Below are positions 48,129 to 57,985 of a stretch of DNA of 64,000 nucleotides, piece by piece. This DNA is from Pelecanus crispus (taxonomy: Eukaryota; Chordata; Aves; Pelecaniformes; Pelecanidae). The stretch lies in the NCBI RefSeq assembly GCF_030463565.1, contig NC_134644.1:128833388-128897387 (forward strand), in the 5' to 3' direction. Numbering within the stretch: the stretch's first letter is position 1; every line of letters starts with the position of its first letter. Below the pieces are notes generated by a model. The model was not told the origin of the DNA, searched no databases, and saw only the letters and a list, made by a program, of their open reading frames with translations. The translations under genes were made by a program, and so were the position numbers.

Positions 48129-49429
48129 TTAGAACCTAAACAGTTTTTATGACAAAGTAATGGCCTTGACAAAGTTATGAATTGATTAAAACAGGATCTT
48201 AAACCTGAAAAAGAATGGCAGATACAATGAGTGATAATGTTACTAGCTCCGTCAAGGACACAGTGCTATCACTACAAATGCCCACCCTCATGGCCCAAGA
48301 GGAGCACTTCCTACGGCTCTCTGGGGAGAAGCTTCTCGTCTTTCAGGAACGGATCTGACAATTCAACAGAGTGCCAAGTGTGAGGGCATTTACAGTGAAA
48401 AGAACAAATGGGGCAGTGCAGAAGGTTATTGTCCAAAAATAGAACAAGTCTCAAAATTAGGCAGGAAAAGAGGTGACTAATGCAATAAGCTAATAGTTCA
48501 GTTACATTTAGGTATCCAGAAACAAGCAGCTGCAACAACGGGTAGGGACATATGTTGTGAAGGGGCTATAAAAAAAATATGTAAAATTTTCAGTGTTTTT
48601 TTACATAACAAGGTAAACATCCAGGGTAACTGGTGCTAATGTTTGGTACCAACCAACTCAGCTGCAAAGTATTTTCTGTGTCCGTCTTGCAGATTTCACA
48701 AAGGTTTTGCTCAGGAAAGACCACCATGTTGTCAAGACTCTGACAGCAGGTCAATAAAGAGACCCAGGAAAATACGCTATGCTTATCTAGTACAACTGTT
48801 ATATGAATATTATTTTACAGGCATTTGCCCGGCAGTACGCTTTACATCCTTAAAAATATGCTAGGAGCTATTATGGGCTGCGTCCTTATCATTTGAGATA
48901 GGACACGCTACTCAGGCAGTCAGTTTCGCTACATTAACATGGTATCACACGCCACACATGGCTGTGTTCTTACCCACAACTCCTGCTATGAAAAAACAAT
49001 GATAAAGGACTTCCTTGTGGAGCAGGAGCAAGTCAAATAGCCAAAACTGTTTGTTACTTTTTCTGTTGACAGCTCTGAGAGGTGAGGTAACGCATTGTAG
49101 GGCAAGCGCTGCCATGAGATAGGATTACGAGAATTTAGAGAGAGTTGTGCATTTATTTACGGGAAGACAAAACTTACTCAGTGGTCTCTCTGGGATTTAG
49201 TATTAACTTTACCAAGACTTGGCCATCACAGGTTTCACTTGTTACCGTGAGAGCGGAAAGCATTCCTTTCGCTTCGCTTTCTCTATGTGCATAGTACTGT
49301 GCATATTTATAAACAAAAGTCTCTACTGAGGTACCCGGCTGGTTCATCCCCTTCTTCCCCGCAGGGGCGAGAATCACGAAGTAGCGCAGCAGCTCCAAGT
49401 CCCCGCTTAACGCCCTCCAGAAAAGCGCT
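48129..49429. other. Upstream region of PPDPFL, no gene recognised
   Basis: AT-rich at first, becoming GC-richer toward the CpG island from about 49070. No exon is recognised. Upstream regulatory elements could lie here, but I see no site I can name with confidence. Confidence 0.45.
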
Positions 49430-49582
49430 CAGAGGTGACACAGGGACCGAGGGGAGCAGGACGTGAACTCGGGGGCCGCGGGGGGCTGCCCCGGCCCGGG
49501 GCTGGGCGGCCGCGTTGCCGGGGGCTGGCTCCGTCCCGTCCCGCCCCACCGCCCCCGGGGCGGGCCGCCCGCCGCCGAGGCC

Positions 49583-49590
49583 CATATAGG
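49583..49590 (+). promoter_or_regulatory. PPDPFL: TATA-like box of PPDPFL
   Basis: CATATAGG stands alone in GC-rich sequence, about 30 bases before gcattcgctg, which fits an initiator. I infer transcription to start near 49613. The nine bases CCATATAGG also resemble a CArG box but are one A/T short. Confidence 0.5.
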
Positions 49591-49612
49591 GGCGGCCGGG
49601 GGTATCGGCAGC

Positions 49613-49692
49613 ATTCGCTGCGGAGGGGAGCGCTCTGGCGTTTTTCCTCCCCCCCCCCCCCCCCCGACGGCTGCTTTCCCTGGGCCACGCAG
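49613..49692 (+). other. PPDPFL: PPDPFL exon 1, non-coding 5' UTR
   Basis: The exon is inferred from the TATA-like box at its start and a clear donor CACGCAG|GTGAGG at its end. A 101-bp intron follows and ends at CTCTGCAG before 49794. The exon contains a C17 run at 49649-49665. The 5' end is approximate. Confidence 0.55.
49649..49665 (+). repeat. C17 homopolymer in the 5' UTR
   Basis: Seventeen C in a row lie in the predicted non-coding exon. Such runs are unstable in replication and error-prone in sequencing, so the true length may differ. Confidence 0.85.
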
Positions 49693-49793
49693 GTGAGGGG
49701 CAGGGGTGGGCAGGGCCGGGGGCCGCTCTCTGCTCCCCGCTCCCCTCCGCCGGTCGCGGCTGCCCTCGGTAAAGCGCCTCGTTCCCTCTGCAG
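49693..49793 (+). other. PPDPFL: PPDPFL intron 1 (101 bp, in the 5' UTR)
   Basis: GTGAGG at the start, a C/T-rich tract and CTGCAG at the end. It is entirely within the CpG island. Confidence 0.65.
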
Positions 49794-49835
49794 GCTCCCC
49801 CCGGAGAGAAGCGGTTTCCCCGTCGCGCCGCTGCT

Positions 49836-51523
49836 ATGGCCTCCGTGCCTTCCGCCGGCTGCCTCCTGGCCAAGAACCAGTACTACAGAAGTAAGTGCTC
49901 AGGGGGTGGGAGCTGCCCCCGCCCGGGGGGGCTCCTCCTCTGGAGCAGGGAGGCTGAGCCCCCCCGCCCCGCGCCTCTCCCGAGGGGATGGCCGGGTTGT
50001 TGCCACTCAGGAAAACTCAGAAAGTGTTTTAAGTGATGTCTGGGTGAGCTGGAGGCAAAAGGGTATCTTTGCCTGCTAGTTTTTTAATTGCTTGGAGAGT
50101 TTTTCATTGTATCAAGGAACGGCCAGTTTTAAAGAGCATCTGCTTCTGGTTATTCATCTACTTTTTTTACCTATTCAGAATTGTTCATTAGGGATATGTA
50201 ATGTCCATTTTTTTGTTTGTTTTTTAAAATTTAAAATGTGACATAGAAAAAGCATTAGCCCAGCAAGTTTTGGCTCCTAGCTGTACTTCATACTTACTTT
50301 GCAGGCTTAGACAGAACACAGTATTTACTCCCACTTTTGTTTGTAATATGTGAAATACTCTCAAACCAGTGACTGACTGGTGTATTAGGATCCCTCCATA
50401 CAGGATGGGCACTGTAGTGGGAGTATAGTATTTAGTTGTATCACAATGGAAAGTACAGCAATTAGGTTGTTTTGGGCTTGAATATTCAAGGATAGACCCA
50501 TTTGTCTTGATAGCAATGTGTACATGATCCTAAGATTTGTCACTGATTTTAGTGAAAGTTATGCAAACAGATCTCAGAATGTTTTCAAGTGAAGAGTAAG
50601 TAGACAGATCCTTACATAAGTTTTTATATTAAAAAAACTGCAGTAGAATGGTGTATAAAATACAGAAGTTATGCTTTGTAGCCAAGTAAAGTTATCTTTT
50701 AGATTGCTTCCTCCAAGATAGCAGCAGGTCTGAAAAATTCTTGGCATAGAAATAGCATACTCTCTCTAAGTATTTTTTTCGTTATGCCTGTCTCTTTCCC
50801 ATGAACAGCAAGACAGAACTCGGAATCCAGTGTTTCTTCCAGCTCCTCCTGCTGTTCGGATGCTATGAACATTACAGACCAGGACAAAGCATTTCATGGT
50901 ATTGTTCCCTTCTTTCAAACAGAATTCTAGTTTTGCCTGTTTGTTATTCAGCCAGTGTCTAATGGTGTGGGCTGCTTCTCCTTTTGCAGGGTTACCTGAA
51001 TTAGTTGATAAATGTTGGTGGATAAAAAGCTTTTTCCATAGTGAACCATCTCCACCAACTGTTGGCAGAAAAACACTATCAGCAAGCAGGTGAGTCCTGT
51101 TTTTACAATGATGGTGCTAACTTAGTCATTCCATTTTCCTTTGGGTAGAAGTGTTAGTAAACAAGTTGTAATTGGCTAAAACAATCTGGGGGGTGCAATG
51201 CTACTTTGATGACTTAAAAGATACTGCAAGTATATGGCTATAGAAGCTTCCCATGTTTCCATTTTAATAAATGAACTCATTTCCTACTTCACATTAAGCA
51301 GGTGCTAGTGGCTATTACTGTTCCACATTTATAGTGATATTCATTTAATCCTCTACTTAGAGCACTTGCACACACATTTATGCAGTTAACCCATTTTACT
51401 CTATCTTAAAAAGCTGATATGAATGCATTCAAAAATACTTAGGCAGATAAATGTATTTGAGGAAAATATAATAATTCTACTCACAACCTTTTTTATATGC
51501 ATTTCTGCAGTACCAACAGTTGA
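49836..51523 (+). CDS. PPDPFL: PPDPF-like small protein (PPDPFL), four coding exons
   Basis: Coding parts are 49836-49890, 50809-50898, 50990-51089 and 51511-51523, with donors GTAAGT, GTATTG, GTGAGT and acceptors all CAG. The phases agree, giving 258 bases and 85 residues. The ATG has G at -3 and +4. The N-terminus MASVPSAGCLLAKNQYYR matches the family start of the form MA..PS.G.L.A...YYR. Residues 23-35 are rich in Ser and Cys. Residues 57-68 (CWWIKSFFHSEP) match the WW..FF block of PPDPF/exdpf. There is no signal peptide or membrane segment. PPDPF (exdpf) is linked to exocrine pancreas growth in fish; the function of the -like paralogue is poorly known. The paralogue PPDPF itself is longer (about 114 residues) and its N-terminus differs, so PPDPFL is the better call. 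Intron 3 has a weak donor (GTATTG). Confidence 0.88.
49891..50808 (+). other. PPDPFL: PPDPFL intron 2 (918 bp)
   Basis: It begins GTAAGT and ends ATGAACAG, a phase-1 intron. A second AG follows four bases later (CAGCAAG), but using it would break the reading frame. It contains no recognisable repeat. Confidence 0.8.
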
Positions 51524-52577
51524 ATAGGACAGCATTCTGGCTTTACTGACCGAAATACTATGTACAGACTTGTTTTTCGAAGAGGCTTGGGATCTTCCTA
51601 ATGTCTGCATTCAGCTGCAAGAAGAAAACAAAACCTTCAGGAGAGTGGAAAAGTTATTTTCAAAATATTTGTCAGTAGCTTAAATTATATTGCTTAATGG
51701 ACATGTCCACAGCCTACCTTGTTCATTGGAGTTGTTATAATTTGAGGTGTCTCTCTAATGGAAGTTACCTGGATTAAATATCCTGATGACTTACTTGGAT
51801 AGTTAGAGGAAAAATGACAGTAAAAGTAAGATACTGTAGGTTTAGGAGAAGCATGTGTATTGAATGACTTAACAGTATCACCTATTGTAATGTTTTACCT
51901 TTAATATGTCTGCTTTATAGGCAGTCACACTGATGTAAGGAAGATTCATACATCTATAGTCCAGAGTAGGACTGCTCTATGGTACATGTTTTCTATCAAG
52001 TGTTTGTGCACCAGTTACAGGGAGTTTAAGTTTACAAGAATGCTTGTTAATAGCTTTGCTTTTAGAAAGCCCAATTACAAGAAGAAACAGTAATTAGTTT
52101 GGTCTCTGCTCAAGGAGGGTGCATAGATCCCAACCTCAAATACTCAGGTACAACTTTCATTCATATTATGCATGTGGATGTTTGAGGACAGAATACAAGA
52201 GATAGACAAGAAACCAGTAATTCTAACAGTCACTGACATCTTCCAAGCAGAAGAGCAACCTTAATCAAAGTTGATACTCCTAGCTCTGTTTTTTTGCTGG
52301 TTTACTCCTAGATTGCTCTCACCTGCTTTGCTGTAGCTTCAAGAGCTACTTGTTCTCAAGTGATTAATCCTATCAATATTCACTGCTGTCTGTCAGCTTA
52401 GTAGTTATGCTTTTTCACAATTCTGAAAACATAGTTTTGGGAATCTTTAAATTGACTTGTTAGATATCTTACTTCACTGCTATTGTGTAGTTTCTTCTTT
52501 GTCCTTTCTCTAAGTGTACAGAATGAACTATTTTTTATACTAAGATTTTTTATTAATAAAGATTTAATCAGTATTTT
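51524..52577 (+). other. PPDPFL: PPDPFL 3' UTR
   Basis: AT-rich sequence follows the TGA at 51521-51523. It runs to the AATAAA at 52555-52560, with cleavage expected some 15-20 bases later. The UTR is about four times the length of the coding region. No repeat element lies in it. The 3' end is inferred. Confidence 0.65.
52555..52560 (+). promoter_or_regulatory. PPDPFL: AATAAA polyA signal of PPDPFL
   Basis: A canonical hexamer is followed by gatttaatcag and then a T/GT-rich stretch (ttttgtctgtcttattttt), which is the expected downstream element. Confidence 0.7.
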
Positions 52578-53562
52578 GTCTGTCTTATTTTTGTCCTCTA
52601 ATAACAAACTAGTGTTCAGTGTTGCTTGTGGTGTGGTTGGTGGGTGGTTTTTTTAGGGTTGTTTGTTTTTTTTAATGTGAAGTATCAGTAAAATTTAATT
52701 CCCATAGAAGACTCTGTGTGTGTGACATTATTCCTTTAGACACTTCAAAGTCCGATGTAAGGTGAAGAAAGAATGGTAGAAAGTAAAATAGGAAAAAGAC
52801 CCTAACACCTTTTTCTGCAACATCATGTTGTAAAGGAAGGGGAAAAGGACTCAAGACTGATAGTTGCAAGAAGGTGATTGTGGTGCTCTCTGAAGATGTT
52901 TGAAGCCATAGAAGAAAGAAATGCTGTAGCCCTTATTGCACATAAGAAATACAGGATTTGGAAACACTGGAAAAGTGCAGTGACAATCTTCCATATTGCT
53001 TGCTGAGCTTAAGCTGCTTCTGTTCTTATATAGTCAGAAAGGGGGGTGCAGAACATGCTGAAAGAGCTGATAAGCTCTTAAGACCTGCAACAACCTTACT
53101 TTTTTTTTTTTTTTTTTTTTGAGGGGGGAAGGCTGGAAGAACAAGAGGAGAGGGACTGTATTTTTCTTTGCATTCATCTGCTTAGGCTCTATGAACTACT
53201 TCTTTTTTGTCATGGCATTGTGGTGATGAAAAGCTCTATTCCGGATAGGTACCCTCACATCATCCCTATCATCTTTTACTGTGACCAGCTCAGCATTGGA
53301 CTGGCACCACTGTCAACTCATAGTTGTTTGTTCAGTTCTTCAAAGTCTAGTTATCCTGCAATGAATCAACTCTATTAAATAACATCTAATGTTGCTATGA
53401 CAAACTCCTGAGAGGATATGGGTAAATGGGACATTAAAGTGCTTGCTGTTAAAGACCTGCATTTTCTTACATCACAGTAATAAGGAAACATCAATTTTCT
53501 TGAATTAAATGTCAATATAATGTAACTTTGTGGAGGGGAAAAAAACAAAATTTAAATGATTT
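52578..53562. other. Intergenic, no gene recognised
   Basis: Unique sequence after the gene, with a T21 run at 53100-53120. Nothing else is recognised. Confidence 0.5.
53100..53120 (+). repeat. T21 homopolymer
   Basis: Twenty-one T in a row, followed by GAGGGGGG. It is not attached to a recognisable retroposed copy. Confidence 0.9.
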
Positions 53563-54647
53563 AATCATAGAATTGTTTAGGTTGGAAAAGACCTTTAAGA
53601 TCATCCAGTCCAACCATTAACCTACACTACCAAGTCCACACTAAACCAATCAAGGGCAGACTACACTAAACCATGTCCCAAAGTGCCACATCTACTCGTT
53701 TTTGAACACTTCCAGGGATGGTGACTCCACCACCTCTCTGGGCAGCTTGTTCCAATGCTTGACCACACTTTCCATAAAGAAATTTTTCCTAATATCCAAT
53801 CTAAACCTCCCCTGGCGCAGCTGGAGCCCATTTCCTCTTGTCCTATTGCTAACTACTTGGGAGAAGAGACCAACACCCACCTCACTACAACCTCCTTTCA
53901 GGTAGTTGTAGAGAGCGATAAGGTCTCCCCTCAGCCTCCTCTTCTCCAGGCTAAACAATCCCAGTTCCCTCAGCCGCTCCTCATAAGGCCTATGCTCCAG
54001 ACCCTTCACCAGCTTTGTTGCCCTTCTCTGGACACGCTCCAGCACCTCAATGTACTTCTTGTATTGAGGGGCCCAAAACTGGACACAGTATTCCAGGTGC
54101 GGCCTCACCAGCTGACAATCACCTCCCTGCTCCTGCTGGCCACACTATTCCTGATCCAAGCCAGGATGCTGTTGGCCTTCTTGGCCACCTGGGCACACTG
54201 CTGGCTCATGTTCAGCTGGCTGTCAACCAACAGCCCCAGGTCCTTTTCAGCCAGGCAGCTTTCCAGCCACTCTTCCCCAAGCCTGTAGCGTTGCATGGGG
54301 TTGTTATGCCCGGAGTGCAGGACCCGACACTTGGCCTTGTTGAAGCTCATACAGTTGGCCTCAGCCCATCGGTCCAGCCTGTCCAGGTCCCTCTGCAGGA
54401 CCATCCTACCCTCGAGCAGATCGACACTCCCGCCCAACTTGGTGTCATCTGCAAACTTACTGAGGGTGCACTCAATCCCCTCATCCAGATCATCGATAAA
54501 GATATTAAACAAGGCTGGCCCCAAAACAGAGCCCTGGGGAACACTGCTCGTGACCGGCCGCCAACTGGACTTAACGCCATTTACCACAACTCTTTGGGCT
54601 TGCCCACCCAACCAGTTTTTTACCTAGCGAAGACTACGCCTGTCCAA
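53563..54647 (-). mobile_element. CR1 LINE, 5'-truncated, about 1.1 kb
   Basis: It opens with aatcatagaattgtttaggt, the reversed CR1 3' end of the 40501 subfamily, and covers the second half of ORF2. Text similarity to CR1 ends around 54647. It lies about 1 kb downstream of the PPDPFL polyA signal, in the opposite orientation. Confidence 0.95.
53692..54611 (-). pseudogene. CR1 ORF2 remnant with RT motifs and a frameshift
   Basis: The - strand reads the RT block B ([20 protein letters not shown]) at about 54566-54507 and the catalytic FADDTK. It continues to SREVIVSW, where the frame is lost. It resumes in another frame as RPHLEYC and continues to SPSLEVF. Compared with the copies at 27193 and 56653 it lacks 13 bases at about 54111-54117, which explains the shift. 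The N-terminal endonuclease and the first RT blocks are missing by truncation. Confidence 0.9.
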
Positions 54648-56652
54648 ATATTCCTGTTAAGGACATTTAGAGAGAAAAATTCATTACCATGAAGTCATTT
54701 TTCCCCCATTTGTTGTGATTTGGAAGAAATACCATAAAATTGCATTTCCTTCCAAGGATTTTCTTACCGCTGTACAATACTATACAATACTATATATTGT
54801 GGATGGACTGTAGCAAGGATTAACGGTAAAGACTATAGCTATTGCTATGAAACAGGATCTTTTTTGGTATACTAGCCTTTTTCTGCAGAAGCAAGAATGA
54901 TAAATGAACCCATTTAAGAAACAGGTTTTCAATATAAGAATGAACAGCAAATTGAACAGCAAATCAAACTCAGTTTGAGTTGTTAGGAATAAGTAATTTT
55001 TTTTTCTAATATGTGCAGTGATTAAGCCCATAAACAACGTGCTTTAGCATTCTATTGTAACTTCTTTGGAAGGGTCATTTCTGTTTGTGTTATTACAACA
55101 TTCTGATATTTTAAAATATGTGCAAATCCCTCTTTTTTTTTCATTACCTTAACTAATCATGGATTATTTCTTCTTGAAAGCAGACTCTCTCTTATTGTCA
55201 CTTCTCAATTCTTCTGCAAAGGAAAAACCCAAGCAGGATTAGTTCAGCCATTTCTACCAAGTTTAATGTTTGCAAAACATTTCTCAGATTATTGCACTTA
55301 CACCTGGTGATTGTCAAAATTTTGACCATGACCATCTTCGGTGTCCTGTCTGACTCTTCAGTGATAAAGGGATTCTGTCAGATTTCTCTTGTCATGCACT
55401 CCATCATATGTCATTTTAAACTGTTCTGGCAGTAGCAGATGTGAAATACACTGTACGTAATCACTAGAAGATAGGTCTTTGTAATAGAAAGAGGCTATCA
55501 TAACAGGGAAGAGAATCAGATCAGTATATTTGGAGGAAGTCAGGGGAAAAACGTATTTTTTCTTTTTTTCCATTTCTTCTCTCTCTCTCAGAAACTGTGG
55601 AGAAAGAAATCACTCTTTCCCAACCTTATGCCAAAAGATAAGCTTCAGCTCCTGGTTACAATACTCAATGGTATGTTCAGAGACACCCTATTGACTTTTT
55701 CGTAAAAATAGAATTATAAAAGTGCTTGTAGTCATGATGACAAGACATGATCTGAACAGAGATACAATATTTTTATTAGATCAACTCATAACAGCAAAAA
55801 GAAGGGCTTGTACAAACAAAAAGTTGTTGCTTTTCTCAGCTGTGTCAGCCACTACATCGCCTTAAAACTTTGCCATCTTTGGCTTCAATAAAATTAATTT
55901 TCACTTATACCCATAAAGCAGAACCATAATCTCACTTTACTTGTTTAGTTGAGGTACCAGTATTGGGTGCAAGATAAAACTGTTTTGTCACTTTGTGAGT
56001 GAGGTGCACTGAGGTGCACATTCTACCATAACAGAAGAGGATGGACAGGACTGGCTGGATGTCAGTCACCCTACTGGGATCATGTCCTGGACAGGCAGAG
56101 ACCAGGATGTCCAGGAGAAAGAATCAAAACTGGGAATAATTTTTTAAAAAGACACTGTTCAGGTTTCGGTTTGTTTTGGTGGTTTGTTTTTTGTTTGTTT
56201 GTTTGTTTTTTTCCTTCTGTTGCTTATTTTGCAACCAGTGAAAAACCATCTGATCCTGAATTTGAAGTAGCCAGTGATGGAGAGTCCGTAAAACACCCTA
56301 GTAAAATTTTCAATGGTTGATCACACTCACCTTTAAAGATCTTTCCCATTGCTGCCAACTTGAATTTCTCTGTGAACAGCAGTTCAGGGGTTAGTCAGGA
56401 ATGCATGACTCAAATAACAAGCAAAAAATTTTTTAAAGTGCTGATTCCTCCTCCTCTTGAAGGATCTTGACAGTGATTTCCAAAGAGGTTGTATCACTTT
56501 GTTTAATCCCCAGCTACACCAACTTCAAGAATTATTTCAGCACAATAGGAGTGGATCAATAGGTGGAAGCAGCTGGAGATATGCTTTTCTCTTCTGTGAG
56601 TGGAAGCTTAAAAGCCAGGCTCTCAGAGTGTTTTTGCCACTGTATTTTACTT
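54648..56652. other. Intergenic, no gene recognised
   Basis: AT-rich unique sequence with a (TTTG)n stretch at 56182-56212. No coding signal is recognised. Confidence 0.5.
56182..56212 (+). repeat. (TTTG)n simple repeat
   Basis: Interrupted gttt units, about 31 bases long. Confidence 0.8.
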
Positions 56653-57985
56653 AGAATCATAGAATGCTTTGGGTTGGAAGGGACCTTTAGAGGTCATCTA
56701 GCCCAACCCCCTGCAGTGAGCAGGGACATCTTCAACTAGATCAGGTTGCTCAGAGCCCCGTCCAATCTGACCTTGAACGTTTCTAGGGATGGGGCCTCCA
56801 CTACCTCTCTGGGCAACCTGTTCCAGTGCTTCACCACCCTTATAGTAAAAAATTTTTTCCTTGTATCCAGTCTAAATCTATTCTTCTTTAGTTGAAATCC
56901 ATTACTCCTTGTCCTGTCACAACAGGCCTTGCTAAAAAGATTGTCCTCATCCTTCCTATAGGCCCCCTTTAAGAACTGGAAGGTTGCAATAAGGTCTCCT
57001 CACAGCCTTCTCTTCTCCAGGCTGAACAACCCCAACTCTCTCAGCCTGGCCTCATAGGAGAGGTGCTCCAGCCCTCGGATCATGTTTGTGGCCCTCCTCT
57101 GGACCCGCTCCAACAGGTCCATGTCCTTCTTGTGCTGAGAACTCCAGAGCTGGACGCAGTACTCCAGGTGAGGTCTGACCAGAGCAAAGTAGAGGGGCAG
57201 AATCACCTCCCTTGACCTGCTGGCCACGCTTCTTTTGATGCAGCCCAGGATACGGTTGGCCTTCTGGGCTGCAAGTGCACATAGTTGGCTCATGTCCAGC
57301 GTTTCATCTACCAGCACCCCCAAGTCCTTCTCCACAGGACTGCTTTCAATCCCTTCATCCCCCAGCCTGTATTGATATTGGGGGTTTCCCCAGCGCAGGT
57401 GCAGGACCTTGCAGTTGGCCTTGTTGAACCTCATGAGGTTCACACAGGCCCACCTCTCCAGCTTGTCCAGGTCCCTTTGCATGACATCTCATCCTTCTGG
57501 CATGTCAACTGCACCACTCTGCTTGGTGTCATCTGCAAACTTGCTGAGGGTGCACTCAATCCCACTGTCTATGTCATTGATGAAGATATTAAACAACACT
57601 GGTCCCAATATGGACCCCTGAGGGACAGCACTTGTCAGTGTTCCCCATGTGGACATTGAGCCGTTGACCACTACCCTCTGGATGCAACCATCCAACCAAT
57701 TCCTTATCCACCGAACAGTCCACCCATGAAATCCGTATCCCAATTTAGAGAGAAGGATGTTGTGGGGGACTGTGTCAAAGGCTTTACAGGGGTCCAGGTA
57801 GATGACATCTGTTGCTTTTCCCTTGTCCACTGATGCAGTCACTCCTTCATAGAAAGCCACTAGGTTGGTCAGGCAGGACTTGCCCTTGGTGAAGCCGTGC
57901 TGGCTGTCTCAATTCATCTCCCTGTCCTCCATGTGCTTGAGCATATCTTCTAGGAGGATCTGTTTCATGATCTTCCTAGGCACTT
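56653..57985 (-). mobile_element. CR1 LINE, 5'-truncated, about 1.33 kb (longest in window)
   Basis: It begins at the reversed 3' terminus (agaatcatagaatgctttgg) and extends through the RT palm region of ORF2 to about 57985. It shares nearly all bases with the copy at 27193-28093 over their common part. It is therefore a fairly young copy of the same subfamily. Confidence 0.96.
57000..57911 (-). pseudogene. CR1 ORF2 fragment with RT catalytic motifs, two internal stops
   Basis: In one - strand frame from 57908 down to 57000 it reads [19 protein letters not shown], then the motif A region [17 protein letters not shown], motif [16 protein letters not shown], and motif C FADDTK. The tail reads to [12 protein letters not shown]. 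Stops lie at 57909-57911 and 57489-57491. At the second, the copy at 27193 has CGA where this one has TGA, which is CpG decay. Without these stops some 300 codons would be open. The endonuclease half is absent. Confidence 0.92.

Larger units (their letters stand above)
49430..49990 (+). promoter_or_regulatory. PPDPFL: CpG-island promoter of PPDPFL
   Basis: This is the only strongly GC- and CpG-rich stretch of the window. It has many GGGCGG/CCGCCC-type SP1-like sites and a G-run block at 49471-49509 that could form a G-quadruplex. It covers the TATA-like box, the non-coding exon and the ATG exon. Long open frames on both strands (up to 214 codons) are by-products of the low stop-codon content and are not genes. 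Confidence 0.85.

Noticed and set aside
49581-49590. CArG box (SRF site) at the PPDPFL promoter
   Set aside because: CCATATAGG has five A/T bases between CC and GG where six are needed; a TATA-like role fits the position better.
49307-50079. Long open frames on both strands (188 and 214 codons) across the CpG island
   Set aside because: They arise from stop-poor GC-rich sequence. They contradict the clear splice sites of PPDPFL and show no domain beyond G/R/P-rich text.
53755-54692. Frames of 177 and 225 codons on the + strand
   Set aside because: They are the antisense of CR1 ORF2; the - strand carries the recognisable RT motifs.
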